From the NCBI GenBank assembly GCA_951230915.1, contig OX579642.1:8556001-8620000 (forward strand): a DNA stretch of 64,000 nt, read 5' to 3'. The stretch comes from Antitrichia curtipendula. Its lineage: Eukaryota; Streptophyta; Bryopsida; Hypnales; Leucodontaceae. Shown here one piece after another: positions 46,591-59,662 of the stretch (position 1 is its first letter; every line of letters begins with the position of its first letter). The notes beneath the pieces are model-generated. The model was not told where the DNA came from. It saw nothing but the letters and a program-made list of their open reading frames with translations, and searched no databases. Position numbers and translations under genes: made by a program.

Positions 46591-47355
46591 TCTCCAATCT
46601 TGAATTCTCTAGCTACTTTTTGGTTGATCTAAAAGAATTCATTGAACAAAAGGTTATGGGTTATAAGGTTTCATTTGACTAACCAATAAGAGGGTATGGT
46701 TGTTTGAATTTGGCAAGTTTAGATATGTCCCTTTAATGGCATACCCATAAAACGCCCTTCTAAGCACTAATCTAGATTTTCAAAGGTTTTGTACAACTGC
46801 TAATGTTGTCAATCACCCAATTTCTAACATCTACTAGATCTTCCCATTATCACAATTGTAGTCATCCTTTAACATGAAAACAATGCATTTGGAGAGAGGA
46901 CACGTCAACATTTGCTTTAGCATGGGTCTATCTATGTTTTACCAATTTAGTCCCAACAAACTTTGAAAAATTACAAAAAAAATCATATCTTGTCAAAATA
47001 TCTTCATTCTACTTGCAAATAACTTCTCTCAAACTTTTCAATCTTCGAAAAGTATGTGAGTTGACATATAGCTTCTTCAAAGTACCTAGATAGCAAATTT
47101 GGGTGGTAATAAGTTGATCTACCTTGCCTCAAAACACTTCCAACCATTTTTTCTTGAAATATTAGTAAAAATTGCACCAGACTTATTTAGATTATAAAAT
47201 TTTAGACTTTTGTAGAATTAGTTGTGAATTTGTGAAGTTGGAGTTTGGGAATGCTCTGAAAGTGTCCCCACCCTAAGGTACTCACCACTACTAACTTATG
47301 GTAGCTGACTTATTTCCAACCACCCTACTATTTTGAACCTATAGACTGCTCTGTT
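46591..47355. other. Intergenic sequence with a TA-repeat remnant
   Basis: 47150-47285 resembles a worn TA-flanked repeat (TAGAATTAGTTGTGAATTTG, ending CCCCACCCTAAGGTACT). Nothing else is recognised. Confidence 0.4.
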
Positions 47356-47359
47356 TCCA

Positions 47360-47690
47360 TAAAGTTGTGGCGTAGTTCAAGGAGTAGTTGTGGTGCATTC
47401 TGATTGGCTACAAGGTTGTCAATATTGCAACCAACCCTTTGTCAATTTTGCAACTAGCCTATGGTCAGAAATAAAAAGGTCTATGTGACCATTATCGGTC
47501 GAAAAGAGTCTTCTACTAAAATATTCATAGTAATTACATTTTATGTAATAAAATTCTAGAAAAATATGCAATCCTTCCAAATTCTATTTTTGTACATGGA
47601 AAAAATTTGGCATTCAAAAACCTGCACTCCAAATATGCATAATTGCTTAAGTGGTTATAAATAAGTCGTCTTGCCATACACCTTTTTATT
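47360..47690 (+). repeat. Dispersed repeat E, copy 2
   Basis: Shares GATTGGCTACAAGGTT, TCATAGTAATTA and GCATAATTGCTTAA-type blocks with the other E copies; the MITE is absent. Confidence 0.65.
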
Positions 47691-47803
47691 TTTTTATTTT
47701 TGACACAAATGAACGGAGATTCATTGCAAGAGTAAAAACACATACTTAGCAGCTGCAAGTAGCCTGGTAACTTAGTGTCTGCCATACATTGAAAACTCCT
47801 ATA

Positions 47804-48089
47804 AGGTAGGAGGCTGTTAAAGCAACCCTTTAAGAGCTGATTGCATTTTCAGGGAAGTTAAACTCCTTGAAACAATTTTCAGTAAATTTTACTAGGAAGA
47901 AAAACGGAATTGGCATCTAATCCAAGTCGTTTCATATTTTTTGGACCTTTGTGGAATTAGTTACAAATTTTTGAAGTTGAAACTCAGTGGTTTCTAAAAG
48001 CGACCCCCTCTTAAAATGTATAACGTTGGTACATTGAAGAAAGTAAAATGTACCTCTGTGTTAGAGGTCGCTTTTACAGACCCCTACCT
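47804..48089 (+). mobile_element. TA-flanked element, subtype 1, best preserved
   Basis: TA at 47802-47803 and 48090-48091. Ends AGGTAGGAGGCTG and the complement of AGGTAGGGGTCTG. The interior contains CTTTAAGAGCTGATTGCA and AGTTGAAACTCAGTGGTTTC, shared with the other subtype 1 copies. Confidence 0.85.
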
Positions 48090-48107
48090 TATGCACTCTC
48101 TTATTAG

Positions 48108-48275
48108 ATGGCAATTTAGTGCAAGGACAAATTTTAGCACACTTCACCTTAACCCACACCAATTTCAAACTGTACAATTTCATTCATGGCAATTTTACAG
48201 CAGGGACAAGTTTTACCACACTGCACCTTAATTCACACCACTTTCAAACTGTACAACATAACTCATGGCAATTTT
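48108..48275. repeat. Tandem repeat, 78-bp unit, a little over two copies
   Basis: Units start at 48108, 48186 and 48265 with ATGGCAATTT. Each full unit contains GGACAA.TTTTA.CACACT and TTTCAAACTGTACAA. Confidence 0.85.
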
Positions 48276-48442
48276 GAACTCGGTACGACTTACTTCATGG
48301 CAGTCTCAGAAAAAGAGATCCACATCCTTACAAAAAAATAAACTGTGTCAAGGGTCAATGAGCAGGAATGATTAGGTGTTGATTCACTTTGATAACAATC
48401 ATTACACAAACCAATTGCCAGTAATCCCCAAAGGTAGGCTAA

Positions 48443-48940
48443 GGGCATTTGCAATGCAGTCCATGTATATGGCCCGATATCGGTATAACTAACTTTTGAA
48501 CTGTGAATAATTAGAACTTGAAAATTGTCTCATTGGAAGCGCATCTGAAAAAACTTGGTGAAGGTTCAAGAAAATTAAAAATTAAAAATTGGACAAGTAC
48601 TTCAAAAGCAAGGTAAAAATCTGAAATTATAGAAGTCTTAGCAAATCACGGTTACCAAAGCAACATTTGGCCATTGACCCTCTAAATATGGCCAAATGTG
48701 GGGGGTCAATGGCCAAATGTTGCTTTGGTAACCGTGATTTGCTAAGACTTCTATAATTTCAGATTTTTACCTTGCTTTTGAAGTACTTGTCCAATTTTTA
48801 ATTTTTAATTTTCTTGAACCTTCACCAAGTTTTTTCAGATGCGCTTCCAATGAGACAGTTTTCAAGTTCTAATTATTTACAGTTCAAAAGTTAGTTATAC
48901 CGATATCGGGCCATATACAAGGGCCGCATTGCAAATGCCG
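48443..48940. mobile_element. PIF/Harbinger-like MITE, 498 bp long hairpin
   Basis: The element is nearly one long inverted repeat with arms of about 240 bp and over 95% identity, joined by a short loop near 48690. The termini are GGGCATTTGCAATGC and, from the right, CGGCATTTGCAATGC. It is flanked by TAA at 48440-48442 and 48941-48943, the 3-bp target typical of PIF/Harbinger. High arm identity suggests recent origin or frequent correction. No coding capacity. Confidence 0.88.
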
Positions 48941-49607
48941 TAACTGCTGTTCCTTTTCTCACGTTCTTAATTAAACCGCTGCCTTGTTCATCAAAGGATA
49001 CTGAGCTCCATTTTTGCCTCTCAAAATGGCGTAATATACAGCGTTTTAGGGTCATGGCTCGCTAATTGAGAGACTCCATTTTTGAAAGTAACGTACCCGT
49101 TTCGTTTAAACATGAGAGATTGTTTACAGGTCAAATGTTACATCAAAAAATGTGTGCTTCACACACCGCCACCCCTCATCACCATCATCATCAACGTCAT
49201 ACTTCTCGCACTTGCCAATTAATTGTACAATCAATTATACCCCCACAAGAAATCTTCGCAGAGCCAGTGAAATGGTGACACCCAAGATCATGTATGATAT
49301 CTGCCCCGATGCCATGTTGTGTTGTCTGGTTCTCACATAACTTATCAAACCCCACAAACTTCTCAAGTGATGGAGGTACCTGACCTGTGTGGGTGGCAGG
49401 AGCTTCTGTAGAAGACCACCACATCATATATAATGAGTGTTACTGAAACCGCATTGAGTGATTAAGTTTAAAGGCAAAGGAAATGGTAAAAAAACAAATT
49501 TCCCATGTCAATTATTGGGAATTCAGTCCATCAATGTGGGTGTTGTGTGTAACTCCATGAAACCTCCACCACGCTACTTGGAGGGTCATCCCTGAGACAA
49601 CAATAAG

Positions 49608-49858
49608 AACTCGGGGCCTTTTTTTTAGAGGTTTCTTCAAGGCTCCACGACAATGGGCAAAGTACAGGAACTACATTGCCTACACTATCTTTTCACTGTC
49701 TTAGATATACTTAAAAAAATATAATTATAAAAACCAAATATACGATGTGAGACAGCATTATTAAAGCTATGCTACTGTTGTCCAATGGACATTTACTGAA
49801 GGTATAGAAGGAACAAACTTGTAATTCACGGCAACCTCTAAAAAAGGCCTCAGTTTTT
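49608..49858. mobile_element. Possible short inverted-repeat element
   Basis: GGGGCCTTTTTTTTAGAGGTT at the left faces AACCTCTAAAAAAGGCCTC at the right, with weaker outward pairing (AAGAACTC / AAAAACTG). Boundaries and target duplication are unclear. Confidence 0.45.
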
Positions 49859-51778
49859 GTTCTAGGATAGATATTACTTAGCTATTTAGTTAACACTCAA
49901 AGATTCTTGCTTCAAGCACACATGGTGTGGACATAAGCCTAGGGTAGATTTTTGTGTATGCCTATACTTGAACACTTTTGAAAATCCATAGTTTATTCAT
50001 AGAATATATGAAAAACACATGGAGTATACGAAAAACACATGCTAAGATGCGTTGATGTCATCTTTCCATTTGCCAATAAGGCCAACAAATTTCAAAGGAA
50101 GTCTTAGTAATGGTAACTCTGGTTAGTTAATTAACTCAAACACTATTAGGTCAATACATACCTAGCTTCCACTCCAATCTTCATGGAGGAGGTTCACTAG
50201 TCCCTCTGATTGATTCCCTGTGCTGCGAGTGAAAAAAATAATTACATGTAAACATCAACTTTATTTCTTGCATCAGTGGTTACAATACATGCCAAATCAT
50301 GCAAGTCCTGTACGTTACAAGACAAGGGAATGTCACATCTTATAACGATTTGCCTGCAAACCAACTGCCAAGTCACCTCACATGCTTCAGTACAAAATCC
50401 GGTGTTAAAGAAAAAGGTGGGGTCCTTATCCACAAGCACACAACTAATATACAGAAAAAATGATCACATAAGGCTACATGAAAGAGACAACTTGAAGCTA
50501 CCAAGTATCATTCCATGAGACTATTCACGAGGCTTCAGATGTTCACATTACCTGTTGTTGGTTGATATTATTTTTCTCCCCACGTGGCGGGAGTTAGTAG
50601 CTGGTATTTCCTTCCAATTGTTGAAAAACCTGCTTGACGAGGTGGTCTTCTAGAATCCAACAGTTAAACACGGCCCACTTTTTACAGGTAGAATCTCTCC
50701 AAGTCAATACTCTATAAGCTAAGCCAAGAAATATTAATTGCGAGTCCGGGGACGTGAGCCACATACAAACATCATGACTGCAAATGCCACTCCCTAATGT
50801 AATAACTTCTCTAATGTAATGTGTCAGATCGGTCCCAGACCTATTGTTTTAGAGAGGTTCTACCTGGGCTCTTGAACTGCTAACTGAGGACTCTTTTCCC
50901 ACAAGCACTTCCACCAATTTTCCACCATTTTGCACCTCAACGATTTCACAAGTATCAGCACACTTTGTGGAAGGTGAGAATCTCAACAAGAATTGCACAG
51001 GATCTGAACAAGACCAGACAATGATTGAGTTGAGTTAGTCTCGCCTGATCAATGATGCGTGAAAATCCACTATTACTAGCGTTTCAGTTGCTCTAATTGT
51101 AAACTGTGTCAATTTTCCCACTTGATCTGTGAATAATAGCAAGCTTTGAGTTGAATTCCAAATGGGAAAATATCTGCCATCCCCATGCTCAATGCTGTAT
51201 GCCGCACTTGTCTACACGTCAAGTGATAGTGCTTTGAAAGTGCCAACGCCTACTACTAAAGGCGGACGGAGCTAGCTTAGATTATTGGCACAGACAAACA
51301 ATACGTACTACATGAACACGCGGCCAGGGTGGCTACTCGATTGCTATTCAATGAATGACCACAACTAGCGCTGAATCACACCGTTTGTGACTTCCAGTGA
51401 GGAACACCATGTCAGGGAATTCGTGGGTGCATCAGTGACTATTCTCCATGCCGAAGAAAAAGTCAATTCGGAGGACTGCTCATCAACTGTTTGATAAGAA
51501 ATTGCAAGAAGAGGGCAATTGTCAAGAAAACTAGGATGTAGATGAGTTTTATCACCCAATCACACAGTTCCAGCAGTCCTGGTGCTAAGGAGCTGTGTAA
51601 GGGACAACGGAGTACAGAGAGTGGCTTTTATTGCCACACTATGCAGGAAGGCTTTAAGGTTCACTTGCACTCAATGGTAGAGGCGGTGTTGGTCAAGGAT
51701 CGCTAACTGGGGTTGCATATGCACTTGAGTGAAATGAACCCCCCAAAAATTAAATACTAGAAAAGGTATGACACTAGA

Positions 51779-51881
51779 GGAAATCATGTCTTGCTCGAAC
51801 CAGGCTCGGATTGGTCATTAATGAATGACAGTTCCAGCAACGTTGACTGGATTCCTTAGCTTGGAACGAGACATGATTTCC
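51779..51881. repeat. Inverted repeat
   Basis: GGAAATCATGTCT at 51779-51791 is perfectly complementary to 51869-51881, with partial pairing inward (TGCTCGAACCA / TGGAACGAG). Confidence 0.6.
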
Positions 51882-53558
51882 ACAAGTGAAACAGTTAATA
51901 AACTTTTCTGCACTTTGAAGATTGTGGATGTATATTAGAATATAATTTTAACCAACTACACCAAATGTAGACAACTATAATTCAATTTTGTCGCTAGTGA
52001 ATATTCAATATTTAAAAGCTTCTAAATCGATCCATATCACCTGTTTTCCAAGTTTGACCAAAAGTGATAATTCCTAATTGTTATCTCTCTCATGTTTGAA
52101 ATCAAAAACTCAACCAAAGTGGTGGTGAAGGTCAAGAAGTAGAACACAGCTAAGGTTTGGAGGTTAAAAAGCCAGGAGCTTCAATTAGTGGTTTATACTT
52201 CTGCTTACGCCGCTCTTGACATCGAGTGCAAAATTGTGAGATTGAAGTTACCTTTTGCAGGAGCATGCTTGATTGCAGAATGAGGAAAGCTCAGCAAGTT
52301 CACGAATGAATCTCCTGCCGATCCTCCTGCCGCAGCAAACTTTCCAGCAGTGGTGAGGGTGAATTCTTCGTTGTATGCCCTGGCCATTACTGATAACTTG
52401 CTAGAACCAACCAAGTAAATACACCAACACCAAACAGATGCCATCTGAAACTCTCGACGAGACTCAACTCTTCATGAGTGCAAGTGCTACATTGAGTGAC
52501 CTGACCAAGCACATGCACAATGTCGGGCTCTCTGTGTTGACAAAGTATTCGTTAATGCAAAGACATGGAGTGAAGCCGCACCAGTCATACTCATGGAAAG
52601 GAAATATTCAGCAAGACTACTGGCAACCAATTTGGCAATTCCTCGCCTACTTGAGCCCCTACCGCACTAAAACTTCTGAGAAATCCAACATAACATGGAA
52701 AAGTTAGTAACTATTAATGATATCACATCAGAACTGTAGGACGACGACCAGACTAGGGCAAACTCGAATGAGAAAAGGAAACAGACAATACATGCCTGAC
52801 GAGAAGATTAAACCACAGCCTAAATCTGACCACCAAAGCCTACCAAGACCTACTTAAACCAATGAATGGATGCTTCCATAAGAGGAATGTCATAATGAGC
52901 TCGAGATTGGGCGTTCTCAACATATAAGGTGAACCTTAAATGAACCTTAAATGACCTTTCAGAATCTTTCTTACGAGTGACAATGCAGCGGAACAATTAA
53001 GAACAAGAGTACCTTGAGTCGCATGTATCCATGCCTGCCTTCCCAGACAGCGAAATCTTGTCGAATCTTTCATCAACAGCTTCAAACCACTAGTGCTGTA
53101 AAGCAGGTGACGACCTCAGCCACGTAAATGATACTATAGATTCATCATGGAAGATGAAGAAGCAACAACTGCCTTCATTTCTCCGAACCACAATGTTGAG
53201 CCACTTGGGACTACAATGTTGGTGGTAGCATTGAGCAATCTGTTCCTATAGTTATGGTGGCCTCCGCCATATCAACGTGCACATGGCTAACATGGTCAGT
53301 ACCAAATATTACGACCATTCACAGTCAAATTCCGTTCATACAAAAATCAAAAGCTTCGTAACTGAACTTACACCTTACACACAGATGCTGGACAGTGCTA
53401 CGCAAGAATTGCTACAAATATACCCAGAATCGAGCTGACAAGAAGAGGCAAGAAAAGTAATGATGCGCGGAGGACAATCTGGTTTAGGGAAGAGAATGAA
53501 CTTGATTTGACAGAGCTACACCAGGAATCATCACTAGTCTTGCCTATTCACAGTCCTA

Positions 53559-56041
53559 TCACCTCATTAAATCTTCTCTTCGTCTATCTAGCAACTTCGC
53601 AAACTTCTCCCTAATTAAAACTAATGGACTTTTCTTGACAAGTTCACCAGTACTGTAAGCAGACCGTAAGAACACTGTTTCCTGCCTACCAACTGGTGAG
53701 ACATAAAAATATTCTGGGTGTCTCAAAAGAAGATCTAACGGCTTCTTTGAGAAGCTGAATCCGGTTTTGAATTCAGCCATAGTGCTAAGAAGAAGACTCT
53801 TATGTAAGGTAAGACTGAGGAGCTCTTGCATTCCTGCAACTGCGTGTTTTTCAAACTTGATTTTGAGGGGTTCCAAATCTCTATAATCTGCATACGGTGA
53901 CACAAACGGTGCCTCTCGAAATCGAGCTAGAACCTTCCTATGCCTCTTTGAAAGAACATAGCCTTTAGGTGTCCACATCTCCATCTGACTCATAGTTCCT
54001 GCAGCGCACTCAAACAACAATATTAGCTAAATGATGATGCGTAACAAAGACCGCAGACTCAAATGGGGTTTCAGGTTGTCCTGAGACTATGAAATCCACG
54101 AGTATGATTAAAACGCCAGTGATCAACCAAAAATACAGACAGTTCCACGAAGCCCAAAGCCAGGAAATTATATGAAATAACAGAGTTACAAATCTACCTA
54201 CAAACCTTCAATTTCACAAACAGCGCATGCCCAGAACCTATCAAAGTTGGAATCAAAAGAAAACAGGAATACAGGACTCAAAACACACCCAAAAACTGGA
54301 AACCAATTTCTCAAGGTTAGTGAAGAGAAACACGTGATTGTAAATGAGTGAAACATCCGATTGCCTTTCCATCTAGATCATCTGAAAATTGAAGCGAAAA
54401 GGACTGATTTCTGTCAATGCACATCTAACAACATGTCTCCAACGTTGGGCTTTAATCCTGCTCTCGGTTAGAAGGTTACTATTCAGTATAGCACTACTGT
54501 GCAGTCTCTGTTATGAAAGTAAACGAACATTCCATATTCGGGTATTTGGGGCTGCCTTAATAGAGACATAGATTTTGTTTTCTAAATCTCCTTTACAAGT
54601 CTTGAGCTGTAATTTCACAGATGAGCATTGCGAAAGGATGAAAAGCATTAAAATCAATGAAGAATTAGAAACTGAAGATGTTGCAGGACTACTGGTAGAA
54701 TAAAGATATCTTTTAAGGTTTGGCTCATTTGTTAAAGTTTGAGTTTCATCCTCTATTTGACTCAAGCTTTCTCTTTTTGGTCAAAAAATGCATAAGGAAG
54801 CCCCAATAACTTTGCAAACTTTGATAATTAAATATGCATTGTAAGGTTGTAATTAATCTAGTGGGGTATATTTTACTTTGTTTCTAATTAACTATAAATT
54901 TAAATGAACTCAAAAATTATTATCAGCTTCCACCCAATATATCTCAATACATCTCTCATAGAATACCTTCAACATTTAAAAGTTGAGTTTCAATTAGTCT
55001 AGAAGGTCAGGGTGTACTCCACTAAATTATCAAATACACTTATTCGAGGAGATCAACGTAGAAACACAAGATGAAAAATACGGACGGACTTAAAGGATAC
55101 ACTCAAACCTCTTCAATCCTATCAGCTGGGATCCAAAAAATTTCACTCTGAATTAGTGACAAGTGTGCTACAGTCGATACTGGTGTGGCGAGCGTGCAGG
55201 ATATTGAAGAATGTCATTTTAGTGAAGGTCATACTTAAGAGGTTTGAATGTCAGTTATCTCTAATTATTTTAACTAGAATGTGCACATACGAAACGTCAA
55301 AAAGAAAAAAAGATACACAGAGGAACAAGAATAAAGGACACTGAGAAGTTTACCAGCTTGTCGTTGCCTGTCTTCAATCTCAGCATAGCTCACAGCCAAT
55401 GCGGGATCCCATGACCGAAGACTCACCCAGTCTGTGTAATCCCGCGGAGTTGAAACCTTAAAAAACTCCCCATAACGGCTCACGACATCACTGAGGTCAT
55501 TCGGCAAGCCAAGATCCGTCGCCAACAAGCCTAACCATTGGAGAGGGAGTCTCTTTTCACCAGACAGCATCAAGAGTTTGTGGAGGACACGCACCGAACG
55601 CTCTTCTTTCAGACACTCCTCTTGTTGGAGAAGGGACTGAGCCTCCGGAGTCAAACAAAGGAGGCGATGTCGAGTCCCATAATCAAGCACATTGAAGATG
55701 CCAGGATACTCCAGGGCAACTTCAGCCAAGCTTGGATGTCGAGTCGCAAGCTCTGACATGTCCATCACCCCCCCGGGGCGTTGAACCACAAGCTCCCGAA
55801 CTTGCAGGACCAATCGAAGCTGCTGCTGTTTTGCAGCAGTAGCATCGAATTCACTTTCCTTGTAACGAATAATTTCACGAACGTGCTTTCCTTTGTAACG
55901 GAGATACTTCGTCGACTCTTCTTCTACCCCGTCCGGCCAAGCCTGTGTTCTCAAAGCTCGCAAATGCATAGCACGCGGATGACGAGTCAGCAACCTCCTC
56001 GCCACTATAGCCGACATGATCGCAACGTCACTACTTCCCAT
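53559..56041 (-). CDS. PORR-domain plant organelle RNA-recognition protein, two exons
   Basis: Exon 1 is 56041-55354 and exon 2 is 53998-53559, separated by a 1353-nt GT-AG intron in phase 1 (a split glycine codon). The product is 375 aa. The first ~30 residues are rich in Arg, Ala and Leu with almost no acidic residues, which looks like an organelle transit peptide; mitochondrial import is plausible but not proven. From about residue 60 the protein follows the PORR (formerly DUF860) pattern: a helical VRELV segment, then SELATRHPSLAEVALEYPG, a LCLTPEAQ segment, a long central helical part ending GEFFKVS, and the C-terminal HPEYFYVS segment in exon 2. Members such as WTF1 and WTF9 bind organellar group II introns and help splice them. 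The first ATG at 56041 is used; an ATG eight codons later is an alternative start. The stop is TGA at 53559. No frameshift or missing block is seen. Confidence 0.93.
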
Positions 56042-56600
56042 TCCTCATTCGATTGCTCCAAATTTCAAAATGCACCTCCACGATTTCCCTATCATAGGTC
56101 CTTTGATTGATATAAAATCAAACCAAGAACTCAAAAACAATAAAAAATTGAACCTGGAATCGACATCGCAAAGTAACCGCACCGCAGCCTCCTCGTGATA
56201 CAATTACATTGATTTGCGCCCGCAATCAATTGCTCTTACACCAAACCCTAAACCCTGAGAACCGGGGAAACCACTTATTCAGCACTTCGATTGATTTCGC
56301 AACTGTTACGAAATACAGCTCTATGATTTCCCTATACAATACTGCAGCTTCGATTCGTATCAAATCAAACCTGGAATTCACATCGCCAGATTACAAAAGC
56401 CTCCTTGTGAACAAATTACCCCTTGATTGTGCACCGCAATCTCGTTCTTCCGCCAAACCCTAAACCCTGAGACCCAGGCAAACACTTAAGCAGCACCTCA
56501 ATTGTTTTTGCGATTGTTTCGAAATGCAGATCTATGATTTCTTCCTATGTATTGCACCTTCAATTGATATCAAACCACCGCTAAAATGAATTAATCTGCA
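56042..56600 (-). promoter_or_regulatory. PORR gene upstream region: about three tandem units of ~212 bp with telo-boxes
   Basis: Directly 5' of the PORR ATG, blocks starting near 56041, 56255 and 56467 align with each other. Each has a CACCTC- or CACTTC-like start, then a GATTTCCCTAT or GATTTCTTCCTAT motif, then a TTGAT.TATCAAA-type motif. The junctions carry AAACCCTAAACCCTGAG at 56243-56259 and 56455-56472, 212 bp apart. AAACCCTA is the plant telo-box, often found in promoters or 5' regions of translation and organelle-related genes. The 3' end of the last unit is weak. Confidence 0.6.
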
Positions 56601-56989
56601 GCCAGTAGTCCTCATTTCGTCACTGCCATTTCCCAAAAAATCCTGTGAGACGTGAAACTGGATGGGTTTTAGAGCACTACATCGCAATGTTACAGCAAAA
56701 GTACACTCTCACTGATAATACAAAAGGAAATCAAGTGCACGAAAATTGAGTGTCACGAATACTGTGTCAATTGTGACAACTGCAGCTCCTCAAAACACTT
56801 CAGCAGCAGAGGTCCACGCTCTCAAAAATCAGCATATTGCAGTCTCGGCACCATGTCTTTCGAATCCGCTGCTCATCACAGACAGAATGACCGGGTTGCC
56901 CTGTTGGCATTGTTGAAAAGTTTTAAACTTTTTTTTTCCTCATAAAGAGAAATGGGAGATGGGGAGAGCAATTATAATTATATTTTTTC

Positions 56990-57360
56990 GGACAAAGTAT
57001 GCATTTGTTATGAATTTTAGAAGAGTGTTGTTGAATTAGTCCAAAAGAGCCTCTAGATTATCCCTAAACCAGAAAAAATGTATTCATAAGGTCATCTTAC
57101 TCACCTAAAGAGGTCGCAATATTTCCTAACATGGTCACAATTGCAACATAAAGGTCTAAAAAAGTCACTTCCTTGCACTAAATCTGTATTCAAAATGTAG
57201 AAGTACCTATTGCAATCATTAATCACTCCATCATTGTCATCTAAGACATTGATTGTGGTCACTAACTCAACCTAATGTAGTCCAAATTTCATTTTTTGAA
57301 GAAAAATCTGTTATGGATTCATGCAAGACTTAGATGGGTCATTCCCTAGGTAATGGGTCT
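56990..57360 (+). repeat. Dispersed repeat G, copy 2, with empty TTAA site
   Basis: An uninterrupted copy of repeat G. At 57219-57222 it has a single TTAA exactly where copy 1 carries the 934-bp A1 element. Confidence 0.75.
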
Positions 57361-58864
57361 TTTACTTGCATCGGGTTGGTTTACCTTAATTAGTATTTTG
57401 AGTACAATTTCAAGAATTTCTCTTTTATAATTTGGATCACAATAGAAGGGGGTAAAATGGACAAGATTTCAAATGGTTCGCATGTCCCCACAAGGTCATT
57501 TTAGGACATAAATGATCACCATCTACATATATAAACCATTTTAGAACCCTATCCGTTTTACCACCCACTACTATACAACTAAGAAAGAAATGGACTTGAT
57601 ATCAACCAAGAGTGTGTAGGGACATCATTTTCTAAATCTCCGGTTGCATATCGAATATCAATTAACAAGTTTCAAAGTTGCCCTTCCAAAGTCAAAATAT
57701 TCCATCGTTGTTAATTATAGAAATTCAAAAATTATATCAAGAAATCAATGACAACTTACTTGGTATTGTCCAATTTAACTAATAACCTTGTACTTCAATT
57801 TAGTGAGGTCACTTATTATGACCTACTTTTTCCAAAACTTATCCCTACTAATTCTTGTTTTAAATATACAACCTCTATTCAAAGAGTTTAGGATTGACTT
57901 TAGGTACATCTATTTTCAATAGTTAAGAAATTCACAATTAATTCATGCAATTTTCAAAAAATGCATTCCATAAAGAATCTACTTTGGAGTAGAATCTAGA
58001 ATTTTGACTACTAACAAGATCCAACAAAAACATTTACAATTCAATACATTTTGATTTTTGTATATGCAACTATGAATGTTACTCCCACTATAGAACGCTA
58101 CCCCTTGCACTGAGTGTTGTTGTTATATTAGCTTAGGAACATGAGCATCATACTATCATACTACTAAAATCATAACTCCCTCTGTAATATCACAAATGCT
58201 ACCATTAATAATAGGGGCTCATGCTTGCTATGCTACGCATTCATTGTATCACATATTAGTAAAATTTTGATATATTTGAATAGAATGCATGATAATGATT
58301 TCAATAAGTCTTTGCAATAATTAATTTTAATATTTTGTAAAAATATTTTCAATCATGCATACATAAAAATAACATTTTCACACAATGTTATATTACAGAA
58401 ATAGAGTAGTAGTTTGCAATCACCTTTGCAATATCACTTTTACAGCTTTTATGATTTCAAAATTCTATTGTTGTTACCAAATGATTTGAGAAATTTATTC
58501 AATTGAAGAGATTTTGGATTTCACAACAACTAAGTTGTTCATGAAGTTTTTGAAATTTACAATTTTTTCTTTTCAATTCACCAAGTTTTGGGGTTGTCAT
58601 TGTTCGTAACAATTGAGTCAACTTTTGAATGCATTACAATAAATGTGTATCTTTTACAGTATTCACCATTGCATATATTTCATTCATCATTCAATAAATT
58701 TCTATTGTACATTTCAATATATGCTTACTTATAAACAAAATTATACAAAGATTTTAGTAATTTTTATTTAAAGATTTATTAAAAATTTTGTTCTGCATTT
58801 TATCTAATACATAAAAATTCTAATAAAATTCTAACAATGAATGTGTAGCATAGCAAGCACCAAC
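57361..58864. other. AT-rich intergenic sequence
   Basis: No gene or complete repeat recognised. GGGGCTCATGCTTGCTATGC near 58214 and GTAGCATAGCAAGCACC near 58846 are rough inverted matches and might bound an element, but the ends are not clear. Confidence 0.35.
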
Positions 58865-59075
58865 CGCTAATATGAACCTAAAAGACTAAATCCCTATGTC
58901 ATAGGTGACTATACTATAGAAACCTTACATAAATTATAGTGTAATTATGATATAGGTACCTATATTATAGGTGTTTACATTAAAAGCACTTTCAATGGTT
59001 GTAGTATATCTATTTATATATATGCTCAAAGCTCACATGCTCGCATTTTCATGCTCACATACTAGCACAATTGCC
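58865..59075 (+). repeat. Dispersed repeat H, copy 2
   Basis: Matches 26100-26345 over its length at roughly 70% identity by eye. A short frame of about 80 codons starting within it (58971) is fortuitous. Confidence 0.65.
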
Positions 59076-59342
59076 CTTCCACTAATTATACTCTTGAGCA
59101 AAGGAAGAAGAAGAAGAGGAAGTTGTAGAAAGTCTCTGAGCCAAATGTTGCAACAATCACTAATGGGAGTTACTCCTTCAACCAAGATCAAAAAGAAGTT
59201 CAAGATTTGGAAAAGCAAGGCGGTGATTTGAAACGCATTAATTGTTGATGTAGTGAATCATGTGGAGATTGAAAGCATAGAATTGTATGAATCTTTGTTT
59301 TACGGGAAGTTTATGATTAATTATTGTTAGCAAGTAGAGGAT

Positions 59343-59659
59343 CATAATGTCAATGTAGGAGAGTTTTGCCATCGTGGCCTATTTCAATAGGTTAAGGAGA
59401 GTTAGATTAAGACTTATAATGCTCACTACTTGCCTTGTGCAAATTTTCAACAAGGTGGGTCTGAAGTAGAAATTTCATTGGTCTAGCAATGAGAGGAATT
59501 TGAGTGAAACCTCTCCTACTACCAACTGGTATTAACTTAGTGAGTGCAGATTCACCTAACATAATCAAAATGCACAAGATTTTCACCGTTGTGGCATATT
59601 TTGATTAATTAAGCAATCAAATAAGTCAAACAGCTCAACTCTCCTACATTGACATTATG
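59343..59659. mobile_element. Inverted-repeat element, 317 bp
   Basis: CATAATGTCAATGTAGGAG plus four further bases at 59343-59365 is perfectly inverted at 59637-59659 (23 bp). Inside lie paired CATCGTGGC / CGTTGTGGC-type segments in other orientations. No target duplication is clear. Confidence 0.6.
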
Positions 59660-59662
59660 GCT

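Larger units (their letters stand above)
48944..53558. other. Higher-GC sequence without a recognisable gene
   Basis: Composition resembles the intron and flanks of the PORR gene rather than the AT-rich repeats, so parts may be transcribed (3' UTR, introns or a neighbouring gene). Open stretches at 52205-52444 (minus) and 52438-52707 (plus) have protein-like composition but no known motif. Inverted repeats at 49608-49858 and 51779-51881 are listed separately. Confidence 0.35.

Noticed and set aside
49152..49205. His-rich frame at CATCACCATCATCATC
   Set aside because: Simple CAT/CAC repeat, no surrounding coding evidence.
56243..56472. AAACCCTAAACCC runs as interstitial telomere sequence
   Set aside because: Only about two units each and placed in a promoter-like tandem repeat; telo-box is the better reading.
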